The notes under the pieces: generated by a model
Databases searched by the model: none
The model's input: only the letters and a program-made list of their open reading frames with translations
What the model was told of the DNA's origin: nothing
DNA from: Kytococcus schroeteri
Lineage (GTDB): Bacteria; Actinomycetota; Actinomycetes; Actinomycetales; Dermatophilaceae
Assembly (NCBI RefSeq): GCF_002847825.1
Contig: NZ_PKIZ01000007.1
Location: 1-64,000, forward strand
Length of the DNA: 64,000 bases
Reading direction: 5' to 3'
Translations under genes and position numbers: made by a program
Part shown: positions 7,903 through 19,583 of the stretch, one piece after another
Layout: the number at the start of each line of letters is the position of its first letter
How positions within the stretch are numbered: position 1 is the first letter of the stretch

Positions 7903-8372
7903 GCCGCCATCCGTGGGCGCGCGTCGTCCTCCGTCGCACCCGGGGAGGCACGGACCCCGAGGTCGGCAGCGCGATGGTGGAGTACCTCGGCGTGGTGGCC
8001 TTCGTCCTCCTGCCGGTGCTCTACCTCATCGTGCTCCTGGCAGAGATCCAGTCCGCGGCCTTCGCCTCCACCGCGGCCGCGCGGGAGACCGCGCGCGTCG
8101 CCGTGGCCGGCATCGCCACCAACGCGCCCGACGCCGAGGCCAGTGCCCTGGCCGCAGGCGACCTGACTGCGGAGGACTTCGGTCGTACGGGGGAGTTCAC
8201 CGTCGCCTGCAGCGGCTGCGGCGACCCGGAGGCGGACGCCGCCGTCACCGCCACTGCCGAGGTGGTGGTGGAGCTCCCCGCGGTGGCCAGCTTCGGCATC
8301 GACGCCCCGTCGGTGATGACCTTCACCGCCACCCACACCGAACCCGTCGACCGCTACCGGGAGCAGCAGTGA
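7899..8372 (+). CDS. TadE/TadF-like minor pseudopilin
   Basis: A 157-residue protein with GTG start overlapping the previous stop. The pilin-like start EVGSAMVEYLGVVAFVLLPV contains the Glu-Tyr pair and a hydrophobic helix. Residues 40-157 form an extracytoplasmic domain with two cysteines (CSGC) that could form a disulfide. It is a second member of the TadE type and differs from the first in the C-terminal half. Confidence 0.78.
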   Translation: MSRHPWARVVLRRTRGGTDPEVGSAMVEYLGVVAFVLLPVLYLIVLLAEIQSAAFASTAAARETARVAVAGIATNAPDAEASALAAGDLTAEDFGRTGEFTVACSGCGDPEADAAVTATAEVVVELPAVASFGIDAPSVMTFTATHTEPVDRYREQQ

Positions 8373-8881
8373 AGCACCCTCTCCGCTCGCTCCTGCGACC
8401 GTGCTCCGTCGGGCGTCCCACGCCCGCCGGCCCCCGGCACGACCGCTCCGAGCACGGCGGCATGCTCGTGATGCTCATGGGCTTCGTCGCCGTCATCGTC
8501 TCGATGGTGATGGTGGGCATCGACAGCACCAACGTGTACCTGGCTCGCATCGAGACGCTGAACGTTGCCGACGCCGCGGCCCGCGGTGCGGCCGACGCGC
8601 TCTCCGAGGAGGGCTACTACGCCGACGTCGACACGCCGCTGGACCCCCAGCAGGTGCAGCGCGAGGCCCGCGACGCCATGGAGCGTCAGGTCCCCTCGCG
8701 CCGCATCGAGGCGTGGACCCTCGATGCGGCGACGCCCAGCGGCGACGGCCGCCAGGCCACCGTCCGGGTCACCAGCCAGGTGCACTTCCCGGTCACCGAC
8801 GTCGTCCGGGCCTGGGTGCCGCACGGCACCACGGTGACCGTGGAGTCCACCGCCCGCGGCAGCACCGGCAGCGAGCGCTGA
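8369..8881 (+). CDS. TadG-like/Rv3660c-cluster membrane protein of the tad locus
   Basis: A 170-residue protein with GTG start overlapping the previous stop. After a basic N-terminus of about 30 residues, EHGGMLVMLMGFVAVIVSMV begins a single hydrophobic helix. DSTNVYLARIETLNVADAAA follows, the usual continuation in small TadG-like proteins of actinobacteria. The remainder is an exported mixed domain. It is the last gene of the locus. No TadZ/CpaE gene, secretin or prepilin peptidase is found in this window, so these must lie elsewhere. Confidence 0.72.
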   Translation: MKHPLRSLLRPCSVGRPTPAGPRHDRSEHGGMLVMLMGFVAVIVSMVMVGIDSTNVYLARIETLNVADAAARGAADALSEEGYYADVDTPLDPQQVQREARDAMERQVPSRRIEAWTLDAATPSGDGRQATVRVTSQVHFPVTDVVRAWVPHGTTVTVESTARGSTGSER

Positions 8882-9050
8882 CCGTCCGGCATCCCCGCCC
8901 CTCCTGGTCGCCGCGTTCACATCCCGCGTGCGCACCGAGACGCGCCACACCCCGCTACCGTGGGAGGCCCGCCGGGGACCACGGACGCCACGGGGGTGGG
9001 GGAGCAGCAGACGATTCCCGCGGCGTCCGGACACAGACTGGGAGGACACC

Positions 9051-10307
9051 ATGACCACCATCAGCCGCCGGGAGCTCGCCGGTCTCACCGCCGGGGCCGT
9101 CGCCGCCGGCGTCGCCGCTCCTGCACCCACCCTCGCCGCACCGCTCGACACCCCCGCGGGCGATGCCGTGCGTGCCCGCCTGCGCGCCCTCATCGGCCAC
9201 ACCGCCGTGGGTGCGGTGGTCTCCGTGCGAGGGCGCCACGGGGCGCTCGACGCCGCGGCCGGTCGCCAGTCGGTCTCGGGGGCCGCGGCCACCATCACCT
9301 GCCGCGGCCGCGTCTCCAGCATCACCAAGATGCTCGTCACCACCGCGGTCATGCTGCAGATCCAGAAGCGCACGTGGACCCTGCAGACCACCATCGACGA
9401 CGTGCTCCCGGGCCTCTGGCCGGGCCGCGGCCGGGTCACCCTGCGCCAGCTGCTCAGCCACACCTCGGGCATGCCGGACGCGCTGGACGTCATCACCCCG
9501 GGCAACAACATGTACGAGCAGTCCCCGGCGGCGCTGGAGGAGGCCTGCTCGCGCCAGTACACCGATGCCCAGCTCGTGCGCATCGCCCGCGGCATGACCT
9601 GGCGCTTCACGCCGGGCGAGGGCTACTCCTACTCCAACACCGGCTTCGTGGTCGTCGGCATGATGCTGGAGAAGGTCACCGGCAAGCGGCTGGAGAACCT
9701 GCTCCGCACGCAGGTCTTCCGCCGCACCGGCATGGGGCAGACCAGCCTGGAGCGTGGGTTCTCCGTGCCCAGCCCGCAGCTGTCGGACTACATCGTGGAG
9801 CCCGAGGGGCGCTACCGGCTGGAGCGCGTCAACCTGAGCACCTTCTCCGGCGCCGGCGCAGTCATGGCCACCTCGGCCGACGTCACCGACTTCATGTACA
9901 ACCTCTTCCGCGGCAACATCATCAGCCAGTACCTGGTCGACAAGATGTGCACCCCCTACGGCGCCGCCAAGGAGTACTCCTACGGCCTGGGCCTGCGCGT
10001 CGTGCCCGATGACGTGGCGGGCACCGGCAACCTCTACGGCCACACCGGGGCCGGTTGGGGATCGGTGGCCCACGCGCTGTCCACCCGGGACGGGCGGCGC
10101 CGGATGGCCTACGTCGCCACCGGGCGTCCCTACTGGTGGGGCGGCAAGGGCACGATGGACCTCAACCGTGAGGCCCTCCGCAAGGCGGCGCTGCGGGCGA
10201 CCTCCCACACCTCCGCCCGGACCTCGGCCAGCGGCGGCGGCCTGGACCCCGTCGTGGTCCGTGGCGCGGCGCGCTACGACGCCGAGGTGGCGCCCTTCTT
10301 CGGCTGA
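9051..10307 (+). CDS. Tat-exported serine hydrolase, beta-lactamase/D-Ala-D-Ala carboxypeptidase (S12) family
   Basis: A 418-residue protein. The N-terminus has the twin-arginine pattern SRRELAG followed by an Ala-rich hydrophobic stretch and a likely cut after TLAA (about residue 30). The class C/S12 active site is visible: S90-I-T-K93 (nucleophile Ser and general-base Lys), YSN in YSYSNTGF, and HTG in YGHTGAGWG replacing the KTG box. FTPGEGYSYSNTGFVVVGMM is typical of the family. It could be a D-amino-acid peptidase, esterase or beta-lactamase-like enzyme acting outside the cell; substrate is unknown. It is followed by a close paralog. Confidence 0.85.
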   Translation: MTTISRRELAGLTAGAVAAGVAAPAPTLAAPLDTPAGDAVRARLRALIGHTAVGAVVSVRGRHGALDAAAGRQSVSGAAATITCRGRVSSITKMLVTTAVMLQIQKRTWTLQTTIDDVLPGLWPGRGRVTLRQLLSHTSGMPDALDVITPGNNMYEQSPAALEEACSRQYTDAQLVRIARGMTWRFTPGEGYSYSNTGFVVVGMMLEKVTGKRLENLLRTQVFRRTGMGQTSLERGFSVPSPQLSDYIVEPEGRYRLERVNLSTFSGAGAVMATSADVTDFMYNLFRGNIISQYLVDKMCTPYGAAKEYSYGLGLRVVPDDVAGTGNLYGHTGAGWGSVAHALSTRDGRRRMAYVATGRPYWWGGKGTMDLNREALRKAALRATSHTSARTSASGGGLDPVVVRGAARYDAEVAPFFG

Positions 10308-10321
10308 GGCCCCACGCGGCC

Positions 10322-10364
10322 GGGTGCCCCCGTGGTCCCCTCGGCAGGGGCGGCGGGGGCGCCC
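10322..10364 (+). terminator. Hairpin after the first serine hydrolase gene
   Basis: GGGTGCCCCC pairs with GGGGGCGCCC (one G-U pair) across a GC-rich loop, 14 bases after the stop. No T-run follows, so the call is moderate. Confidence 0.45.
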
Positions 10365-10466
10365 GATCTCATCCCGTGGGCGGGTGGTGCGCGCACCAGC
10401 GCACTGATGAGGATGGGTGCGGCCCACACGGGCCAGGACCTTGATCCCACGACACAGGAGAACGCC

Positions 10467-11741
10467 ATGAGCACCGCCCTGTCCCGCCGCCAGTTCGCCG
10501 GCCTGGCCACCGCCACGGCCGCGACCGCTGCGATGACCGCTCCCGCCGGTGCGGCGACCGTCACGCCGCAGACCATCGCCACCGGCCCCAACGCGGTCGC
10601 CCTCAAGAAGGCGCTCCAGAGCACCATCGGCCGCCCTGTCGTCGGTGCCGTCTGCTCGGTGTCCGGCAAGTACGGCCGCATGGACATCGCCGCCGGCCGC
10701 TTCTCCCTGGGACGCAAGGAGCTGGCTCGCGAGAACGCCCGCGCCCGCATCAGCTCCATGACCAAGCCGCACGTGGCCACGGCCGTGCTGGAGCTCGTGG
10801 AGAAGGGCACCTGGTCGCTCAAGACCACCATCGACGACGTGCTGCCGGGCCTGTGGAAGGGCCGTGGCCGTGTCACCATCGGCCAGCTGCTCAACCACAC
10901 CTCCGGCATGCCGGACCACATCAACGACTACGTGACCCGCTACGTCGAGGAGCACGGCTTCACCCTCGACTGGTGGGAGGACTTCACCAACGACCAGTGG
11001 ACCCACGCCAAGATCATCCGCGAGGCCAAGAAGCTGCCCTGGCACTTCGCGCCGGGCACCGGCTGGTCCTACTCCAACACCGGCTACGTGGTGCTGGGCA
11101 TGATGCTGGAGAAGGTCTACCGCAAGCCCATCGACAAGGTCCTGCGTGAGCGCATCTACACCCGCATGAACATGAACCAGACGTTCCTGTTCAACTCCGC
11201 CAAGGTCGAGAACCCCAAGCTCCAGCTGGAGGACGTGGCCATCCTGGGCAAGCGCAAGGAGCGTCTGGAGAAGAACAACCTCTCCATCTTCTCGGCCTCG
11301 GCCGCCGCGATGGCCACCTCCGCGGACATCACCGACTTCTGGGCGCTGCTCATGCGCCACAAGGTGCTGTCCAGGACGATGGTGGACCGCATGATCACCC
11401 CGGTGGGTGCGGCCAAGGAGGCCCAGGCCGGTTACGGCGTGTTCGTGCTCGACGACGTCTGGACCGGCAAGGGCAAGGTGTACGGCCACGACGGTGGTGG
11501 CTTCGGCTCCAGCGCCATGTCGTTCACCTCGCGTGACGGCTGGCGTCGCATGGCGTTCATGATGACCGGGCGCCCCTACGACGAGCAGAGCAACCTGCTC
11601 CTGGACGGCCAGGCCAAGGTCATGGACGCCTGCATGGCCGTCTCCACCAACCGTTCCGGTCGTCCCAAGGGCTACTCGGCCGCCGCCGTCCGCCGCGAGG
11701 TCATGCCCATGCTGCAGCGCTCCGCGTTCCGCATCGGCTGA
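10467..11741 (+). CDS. Tat-exported serine hydrolase, paralog of the preceding gene
   Basis: A 424-residue protein starting at ATG 10467 behind AGGAG. The signal has the twin-arginine motif SRRQFAGLA and ends near PAGAA (residue 30). The active site reads S97-M-T-K100, YSN (WSYSNTGYVVLGMMLEKV) and HDG in YGHDGGGFG. Long stretches match the upstream gene (TTIDDVLPGLW, GRGRVTIGQLLNHTSGMPD), so the pair arose by tandem duplication. The loop after TSGMPD and the region around residues 230-270 have diverged and carry more lysines, which suggests a different substrate. A strong terminator follows. Confidence 0.85.
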   Translation: MSTALSRRQFAGLATATAATAAMTAPAGAATVTPQTIATGPNAVALKKALQSTIGRPVVGAVCSVSGKYGRMDIAAGRFSLGRKELARENARARISSMTKPHVATAVLELVEKGTWSLKTTIDDVLPGLWKGRGRVTIGQLLNHTSGMPDHINDYVTRYVEEHGFTLDWWEDFTNDQWTHAKIIREAKKLPWHFAPGTGWSYSNTGYVVLGMMLEKVYRKPIDKVLRERIYTRMNMNQTFLFNSAKVENPKLQLEDVAILGKRKERLEKNNLSIFSASAAAMATSADITDFWALLMRHKVLSRTMVDRMITPVGAAKEAQAGYGVFVLDDVWTGKGKVYGHDGGGFGSSAMSFTSRDGWRRMAFMMTGRPYDEQSNLLLDGQAKVMDACMAVSTNRSGRPKGYSAAAVRREVMPMLQRSAFRIG

Positions 11742-11773
11742 CACCCGCACGACGCACTCGCGTCACGCCCGTC

Positions 11774-11804
11774 CCGGGGCCCGCACCACTGGTGCGGGCC
11801 CCGG
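11774..11804 (+). terminator. Terminator after the second serine hydrolase gene
   Basis: Perfect 14-bp stem CCGGGGCCCGCACC/GGTGCGGGCCCCGG with a 3-base loop, 32 bases after the stop codon, followed by TTCG. Confidence 0.78.
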
Positions 11805-11895
11805 TTCGTGCTCGGTGGGCCGGGGGCGGTGACAGCGCTACGGTCGGAGGAGGTGGTCCGTGGGGGCCACCGTCCACCCACCAAGGGAGAGTGCT

Positions 11896-12906
11896 GTGAA
11901 GGCTGCCGTCGTCCCCGCCCTGAACGCCCCGCTGGAGATCCGTGAACTCGACCTCCCCGAGCCCACCGCCGGGCAGGTGCGGGTCCGCATCGAGGCCAGC
12001 GGGCTGTGCCACACCGACATCCACGCCGCGCGCGGTGACTGGCCGGTCAAGCCCAAGACGCCGCTCATCCCCGGCCACGAGGGGGTCGGCATCGTCGAGG
12101 AGGTCGGCGAGGGCGTGGACTCCGCGATGGTGGGGCAGCGCGTGGCCCTGCCCTGGCTGGGGCGGGCCTGCGGCCGGTGCCGTTACTGCGTGGGTGGGCA
12201 CGAGACCTACTGCACCTCCCCGGAGTACATGGGCTACACCATCGACGGTGGGTACGCCGAGCACGCGATCGGGTACGCCTCCCACGTGGTCCGCGTGCCC
12301 GAGGGGGTGAGCGCCTTCGACGCCGCGCCCATCACCTGCGCGGGTGTGACCACCTACGCGGCCCTGAAGTCGGCCCGTCCGCAGCCGGCGGAGTCGGTGC
12401 TCGTCGTGGGCACCGGCGGCCTGGGCCATCTGGGTCTGCAGTACGCCAGGACCTTCGGGTGCCGCACCATCGCCGCGGACGTCACCGACGAGAAACTGAA
12501 CCTGGCCACCGAGCAGCTGGGCGCCGACCACGCGGTGGACGCCCGTGGCGACCTCGGGCAGCAGGTGGGTGCGCTGGGTGGTGCCGACATCGCCCTGGTG
12601 ACGGTGCCCAGCCCGGCCGCGATGGCGGCCGCGCACGCCGCCCTCAACCCCACCGGTCGCCTGGTGCTGGTGGGGCTGCCGGCCGACAACCAGCTGACCC
12701 TGCCGGTGTTCGAGACGGTCCTGCGGGGCATCAGCGTGCACGGCTCGCTGGTGGGCACCCGCAACGACCTGGCGGAGTGCTTCGAGCTGCACGCCATGGG
12801 GCGCACCACGGTCATCGCGCAGTCGCGGCGCCTCGAGGACGTCAACGAGTGCTTCGAGGAGGTGCTCTCCGGGTCGGTGCCGGCGCGGCTGGTCTTCGAG
12901 TTCTGA
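11896..12906 (+). CDS. Zinc-dependent alcohol dehydrogenase (AdhP/AdhA type, MDR)
   Basis: A 336-residue medium-chain dehydrogenase that should interconvert alcohols and aldehydes with NAD(H). Catalytic zinc ligands are C38-H-T-D and H61-E62. The structural zinc site is complete: C92, C95, C98 and C106 in CGRCRYCVGGHETYC. The Rossmann motif is VLVVGTGGLGHLGLQYA. GTG 11896 (VKAAVVPAL) is the start: it follows AGGGAGAG and matches the family N-terminus. A -10-like TACGGT lies at about 11838. It is a single-gene unit ending in a terminator. Confidence 0.88.
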   Translation: MKAAVVPALNAPLEIRELDLPEPTAGQVRVRIEASGLCHTDIHAARGDWPVKPKTPLIPGHEGVGIVEEVGEGVDSAMVGQRVALPWLGRACGRCRYCVGGHETYCTSPEYMGYTIDGGYAEHAIGYASHVVRVPEGVSAFDAAPITCAGVTTYAALKSARPQPAESVLVVGTGGLGHLGLQYARTFGCRTIAADVTDEKLNLATEQLGADHAVDARGDLGQQVGALGGADIALVTVPSPAAMAAAHAALNPTGRLVLVGLPADNQLTLPVFETVLRGISVHGSLVGTRNDLAECFELHAMGRTTVIAQSRRLEDVNECFEEVLSGSVPARLVFEF

Positions 12907-12925
12907 GGGACCGACCCCCATCCGA

Positions 12926-12967
12926 CGCGGCCCGGGAGCACCCACCCCGAGGTGATCCCGGGCCGCG
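12926..12967 (+). terminator. Terminator after the alcohol dehydrogenase gene
   Basis: A 12-bp perfect stem CGCGGCCCGGGA/TCCCGGGCCGCG with an 18-base loop begins 19 bases after the stop. Confidence 0.75.
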
Positions 12968-13018
12968 CCGTCGTTCGACGGGGGAGGGGCGGCGGCGCAC
13001 CGCGTAGACTGCCCCGCT

Positions 13019-14131
13019 GTGGCTGTCGACTTTGCGCAAGAGATCCGGGAACTCCGCACGACCATGGAGTCGGTGCGGGAGGTCATCGACCTGCCGAAGC
13101 TGAAGGAGCAGCTGGCCGACCTGGAGGAGCAGTCCAGCGCGCCGGACCTCTGGGACGACCCGGAGAACGGCCAGAAGGTCTCCTCGGCCATGTCCCGCGT
13201 GCGCGGTGAGGTCGAGCGCGTGGAGGGCATGGACGCGCGCATCGACGACCTCGAGGTGCTCGTGGAGATGGCCGAGGAGGAGTCCGACGCCGAGACCCGC
13301 GCCGAGGCCGAGAAGGAGCTCGCCTCCATCCAGGCCGCGGTGGAGAAGCTCGAGGTGCGCACGCTGCTCTCCGGCGAGTACGACGAGCGCGAGGCCGTCA
13401 TCACCATCCGCGCCGGTGCCGGAGGCGTAGACGCCGCGGACTTCGCCGAGATGCTCATGCGCATGTACCTGCGCTGGGCCGAGCGCCACGAGTACCCCAC
13501 CAAGGTGCTCGACACCTCCTACGCCGAGGAGGCCGGCCTCAAGTCGGTCACCTTCGAGGTGAACGTGCCCTACGCCTACGGCAACCTCGCCGTCGAGGGC
13601 GGCACGCACCGCCTCGTGCGCATCTCGCCCTACGACAACCAGGGCCGCCGGCAGACCTCCTTCGCCGCGGTGGAGGTGGTGCCCGTCATCGAGCAGACCG
13701 ACTCCATCGAGATCCCGGAGAACGAGATCAAGGTGGACGTGTTCCGTTCCTCGGGCCCCGGTGGGCAGTCGGTGAACACCACCGACTCCGCCGTGCGCAT
13801 GACCCACATCCCCACCGGTGTGGTGGTCTCGATGCAGAACGAGAAGTCGCAGATCCAGAACCGCGCCGCCGCGCTGCGCGTGCTGCAGTCGCGCCTGCTG
13901 CTCATCCGCAAGGCCGAGGAGGCCGCGGAGCGCAAGGAGCTGGCCGGTGACATCAAGGCCAGCTGGGGCGACCAGATGCGCTCCTACGTGCTGCACCCCT
14001 ACCAGATGGTCAAGGACCTGCGCACCGGCCACGAGGTGGGCAACACCCAGAACGTGTTCGACGGCGACATCGACGGCTTCATCGAGGCCGGCATCCGCTG
14101 GCAGCGCGGCCAGGACAAGCAGGCCGACTGA
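13019..14131 (+). CDS. prfB: Peptide chain release factor 2
   Basis: A 370-residue class I release factor that ends translation at UGA and UAA. The GGQ motif that enters the peptidyl-transferase centre is G248-G249-Q250 in [17 protein letters not shown]. The stop-codon recognition tripeptide, usually Ser-Pro-Phe in RF2, reads S203-P204-Y205 here. The N-terminal domain is a long charged coiled coil (about residues 5-110). The whole gene is one continuous frame, so there is no programmed +1 frameshift. The -10 box TAGACT (13005-13010) lies 8 bases before the GTG, which suggests a leaderless mRNA. The gene is monocistronic with a perfect palindromic terminator. Confidence 0.95.
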   Translation: MAVDFAQEIRELRTTMESVREVIDLPKLKEQLADLEEQSSAPDLWDDPENGQKVSSAMSRVRGEVERVEGMDARIDDLEVLVEMAEEESDAETRAEAEKELASIQAAVEKLEVRTLLSGEYDEREAVITIRAGAGGVDAADFAEMLMRMYLRWAERHEYPTKVLDTSYAEEAGLKSVTFEVNVPYAYGNLAVEGGTHRLVRISPYDNQGRRQTSFAAVEVVPVIEQTDSIEIPENEIKVDVFRSSGPGGQSVNTTDSAVRMTHIPTGVVVSMQNEKSQIQNRAAALRVLQSRLLLIRKAEEAAERKELAGDIKASWGDQMRSYVLHPYQMVKDLRTGHEVGNTQNVFDGDIDGFIEAGIRWQRGQDKQAD

Positions 14132-14160
14132 CGCGGCGCCCGGCCACCCGGCCGTGACGA

Positions 14161-14194
14161 GGAGGGGCGCACACCACGTGGTGTGCGCCCCTCC
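14161..14194. terminator. Bidirectional terminator between prfB and leuDA
   Basis: A perfect 34-base palindrome with arms GGAGGGGCGCACACCAC and GTGGTGTGCGCCCCTCC sits between two convergent genes, 29 bases after prfB and 17 bases beyond the end of leuDA. Confidence 0.85.
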
Positions 14195-14211
14195 GACGTG
14201 TACGGTCCCGG

Positions 14212-18017
<3,806 letters not shown>

Positions 18018-18024
18018 GGGGGCT

Positions 18025-18107
18025 CCTCGCTGGGTCTGTGCGTCCGGGGTGCACGACGACTCCGCAGCGAGGGGCCCGGACTAGAGGGCCTCGCTGCGGC
18101 AGCGAAG
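18025..18107 (-). promoter_or_regulatory. Leucine translational attenuator of leuC-leuDA (four competing RNA segments)
   Basis: Four versions of one 8-mer occur in order on the minus strand. Segment 1 is CTTCGCTG (18107-18100), right after the Leu codons of the leader peptide. Segment 2 is CCGCAGCGAGG (18099-18089). Segment 3 is CCTCGCTGCGG (18072-18062). Segment 4 is CAGCGAGG (18032-18025), overlapping the leuC ribosome site. Pairings 1:2 (8 bp, one G-U, 3-base loop), 2:3 (11 bp) and 3:4 (8 bp) exclude one another. A ribosome stalled on Leu codons would cover segment 1, let 2:3 form and free the leuC site. Fast translation to the stop would cover segment 2 and let 3:4 hide it. No T-run follows, so control is probably translational. 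The pairings are seen; the mechanism is inferred. Confidence 0.8.
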
Positions 18108-18128
18108 GAGGAGCGACACGAAGTGCAT
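18081..18128 (-). CDS. leu leader peptide (15 codons, three consecutive Leu)
   Basis: The short frame ATG 18128 to TAG 18081 reads MHFVSLLLRCRSEAL. Leu codons 6-8 (CTC CTC CTT) sit directly before attenuator segment 1, and a fourth Leu precedes the stop. Upstream of the ATG there is no ribosome site but a -10 box 7 bases away, so it is probably translated from a leaderless mRNA. Its only likely role is to report leucyl-tRNA supply to the leuC-leuDA operon. Confidence 0.78.
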   Translation of the reverse strand: MHFVSLLLRCRSEAL

Positions 18129-18135
18129 GGGCGGC

Positions 18136-18163
18136 ACACTACCCACGGCTCGCGCCGACACAA
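18136..18163 (-). promoter_or_regulatory. Promoter of the leu leader-leuC-leuDA operon
   Basis: On the minus strand TTGTGT (18163-18158), a 16-base spacer and TAGTGT (18141-18136) form a sigma-A-type promoter. The -10 box ends 7 bases before the leader ATG, so transcription should start at or near the A of the ATG. Confidence 0.65.
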
Positions 18164-18234
18164 CAGCCTGTGAGGAAGCGCACAACACCGTGTGCGGGGC
18201 ACCGGTCGTCCCCGTGCGGTGGAAGCATGCGCCC

Positions 18235-19350
18235 ATGGCACACCACGACCTGGCGATCATCGGTGGCGACGGCATCGGTCCGGAGGTGACGGAGCAGACG
18301 CTCCGCGTGCTCGACCTCGCCGAGCAGCGGTTCGGCTTCACCACCACCCGCACCGAGTACCCCCTGGGCGCCGAGCACTACCGCGCCACCGGCGAGCTCC
18401 TCACCGACGAGCTGGCCGAGCGCATCCGGCAGCACGACGCCATCGTGTTCGGGGCCGTGGGGCACCCGGACCTTCCCTCGGGCGTGCTGGAGCGCGGCAT
18501 CATCCTGGCCCTGCGCCGGGAGATGCGGCAGGCGGTCAACCTGCGCCCGGTGCGGCTCTACCCCGGCGTGACCAGCCCGATCGCGGGCCTGCGGCCCGAG
18601 GACTGCGACCTCGTGGTGGTGCGGGAGAACACCGAGGGGGCCTACGCCTCGGCCGGGTCCGCCGTGCACCGCGGCACCCCCGCGCACACGGCGGTGCAGG
18701 ACGCCACCACCACCTGGTTCGCCACCGAGCGCGCCGTGGAGTACGCCTTCGCCCTGGCCGCCCAGCGCCGCCGCAAGGTGAGCCTCTGTCACAAGACCAA
18801 CGTGCTCGTGGAGGCCGGGCGGCTGTGGCTCGACGTCATGGAGGCCGTGTCCGCGCGGTACCCGGACGTGGAGTGGGACTACGTGCACGTGGACGCCCTG
18901 TGCATGCACCTGCCCACCGACCCCAGCCGGTTCGACGTGGTGGTCACCGACAACCTCTTCGGCGACATCGTCACCGACCTCGGCGCGGTGGTGCAGGGCG
19001 GGCTCGGAATGGCGGCCTCGGGCAACCTCACCCTGGACGGCTCGGCACCCAGCATGTTCGAGCCCGTGCACGGCTCGGCGCCGGACATTGCGGGGAAGGG
19101 CGTGGCCAACCCGGTCGGCGCCGTGCTCTCGCTGGCGCTGTGCCTGGCCCACCTGGGCGAGGGGGAGGCCGCCACCGCCGTGGAGCGCGCGGCCGTGCAC
19201 GTCATCGGGCAGCTGCCGGCCCTGGCCAACCCGGCCATGGGGAAGTCCACGGCTCAGGTGGGCGATGCCGTGCTCGAGGCGCTGGAGTCCGGGGCCGGGG
19301 CGGACCTGCCCGAGGGTCTCATGCGGCAGATGGCGGCCCTGCGCGCCTGA
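18235..19350 (+). CDS. leuB: 3-isopropylmalate dehydrogenase
   Basis: A 371-residue NAD-dependent decarboxylating dehydrogenase, the third step of leucine synthesis. Marks are AIIGGDGIGPEVT at the N-terminus, NLRPVRLYPGV, VVRENTEGAY, the catalytic CHKTNVL and TDNLFGDIVTDLGA, and FEPVHGSAPDIAGKGVANP for NAD binding. ATG 18235 fits the family start. It is divergent from leuC and separated by 107 bases, so all leucine-specific enzymes except the aminotransferase lie within 5 kb. A palindromic terminator follows. Confidence 0.95.
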   Translation: MAHHDLAIIGGDGIGPEVTEQTLRVLDLAEQRFGFTTTRTEYPLGAEHYRATGELLTDELAERIRQHDAIVFGAVGHPDLPSGVLERGIILALRREMRQAVNLRPVRLYPGVTSPIAGLRPEDCDLVVVRENTEGAYASAGSAVHRGTPAHTAVQDATTTWFATERAVEYAFALAAQRRRKVSLCHKTNVLVEAGRLWLDVMEAVSARYPDVEWDYVHVDALCMHLPTDPSRFDVVVTDNLFGDIVTDLGAVVQGGLGMAASGNLTLDGSAPSMFEPVHGSAPDIAGKGVANPVGAVLSLALCLAHLGEGEAATAVERAAVHVIGQLPALANPAMGKSTAQVGDAVLEALESGAGADLPEGLMRQMAALRA

Positions 19351-19372
19351 ACCGGCTCGCTCGCGCCGACGT

Positions 19373-19403
19373 GGGGCGCACCCGGGGAATCCGGGTGCGC
19401 CCC
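19373..19403 (+). terminator. Terminator after leuB (palindromic repeat copy A1)
   Basis: A 13-bp stem GGGGCGCACCCGG/CCGGGTGCGCCCC with loop GGAAT, followed by CTCCTGT. A near-identical hairpin recurs at 22966. Confidence 0.85.
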
Positions 19404-19481
19404 CTCCTGTCTGGCGACCTGACGACGATCGGTCCGGCAGCGGGCGCGAAATCGTGACCAAACTGTTACCGGAATGAGCGG

Positions 19482-19510
19482 TTGGCGACTGTTGCATGAG
19501 TCACTATTCG
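19482..19510 (+). promoter_or_regulatory. Putative promoter of the secreted-protein/ABC operon
   Basis: TTGGCG (19482-19487), 17 bases, then TATTCG (19505-19510). The stretch 19445-19508 is clearly more AT-rich than its surroundings. The -10 is a weak match, so this is tentative. Confidence 0.4.
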
Positions 19511-19550
19511 GGGCGATCGGGGCGATCGGGGCGATCGGGGCGATCGCCCC
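19510..19550 (+). repeat. Four tandem copies of GGGGCGATC ending in a palindrome
   Basis: The 9-base unit GGGGCGATC repeats exactly four times (19510-19545). It is closed by GCCCC, which makes the last copy palindromic (GGGGCGATCGCCCC). It lies between the putative -10 box and the start codon of the secreted protein, so it would be in the mRNA leader. Exact short repeats can change copy number by slippage. Confidence 0.9.
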
Positions 19551-19583
19551 GGCATCCACACACAGAAGGGGGCGTGATTCGTC

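Noticed and set aside
13019..14131. Programmed +1 frameshift in prfB
   Set aside because: The gene is one continuous 370-codon frame from GTG to TGA, and no in-frame UGA appears near codon 25, so no frameshift is needed.
19510..19550. Tandem repeats as a CRISPR or iteron origin
   Set aside because: The units are only 9 bases with no spacers, and there is no Cas or replication-initiator gene nearby.
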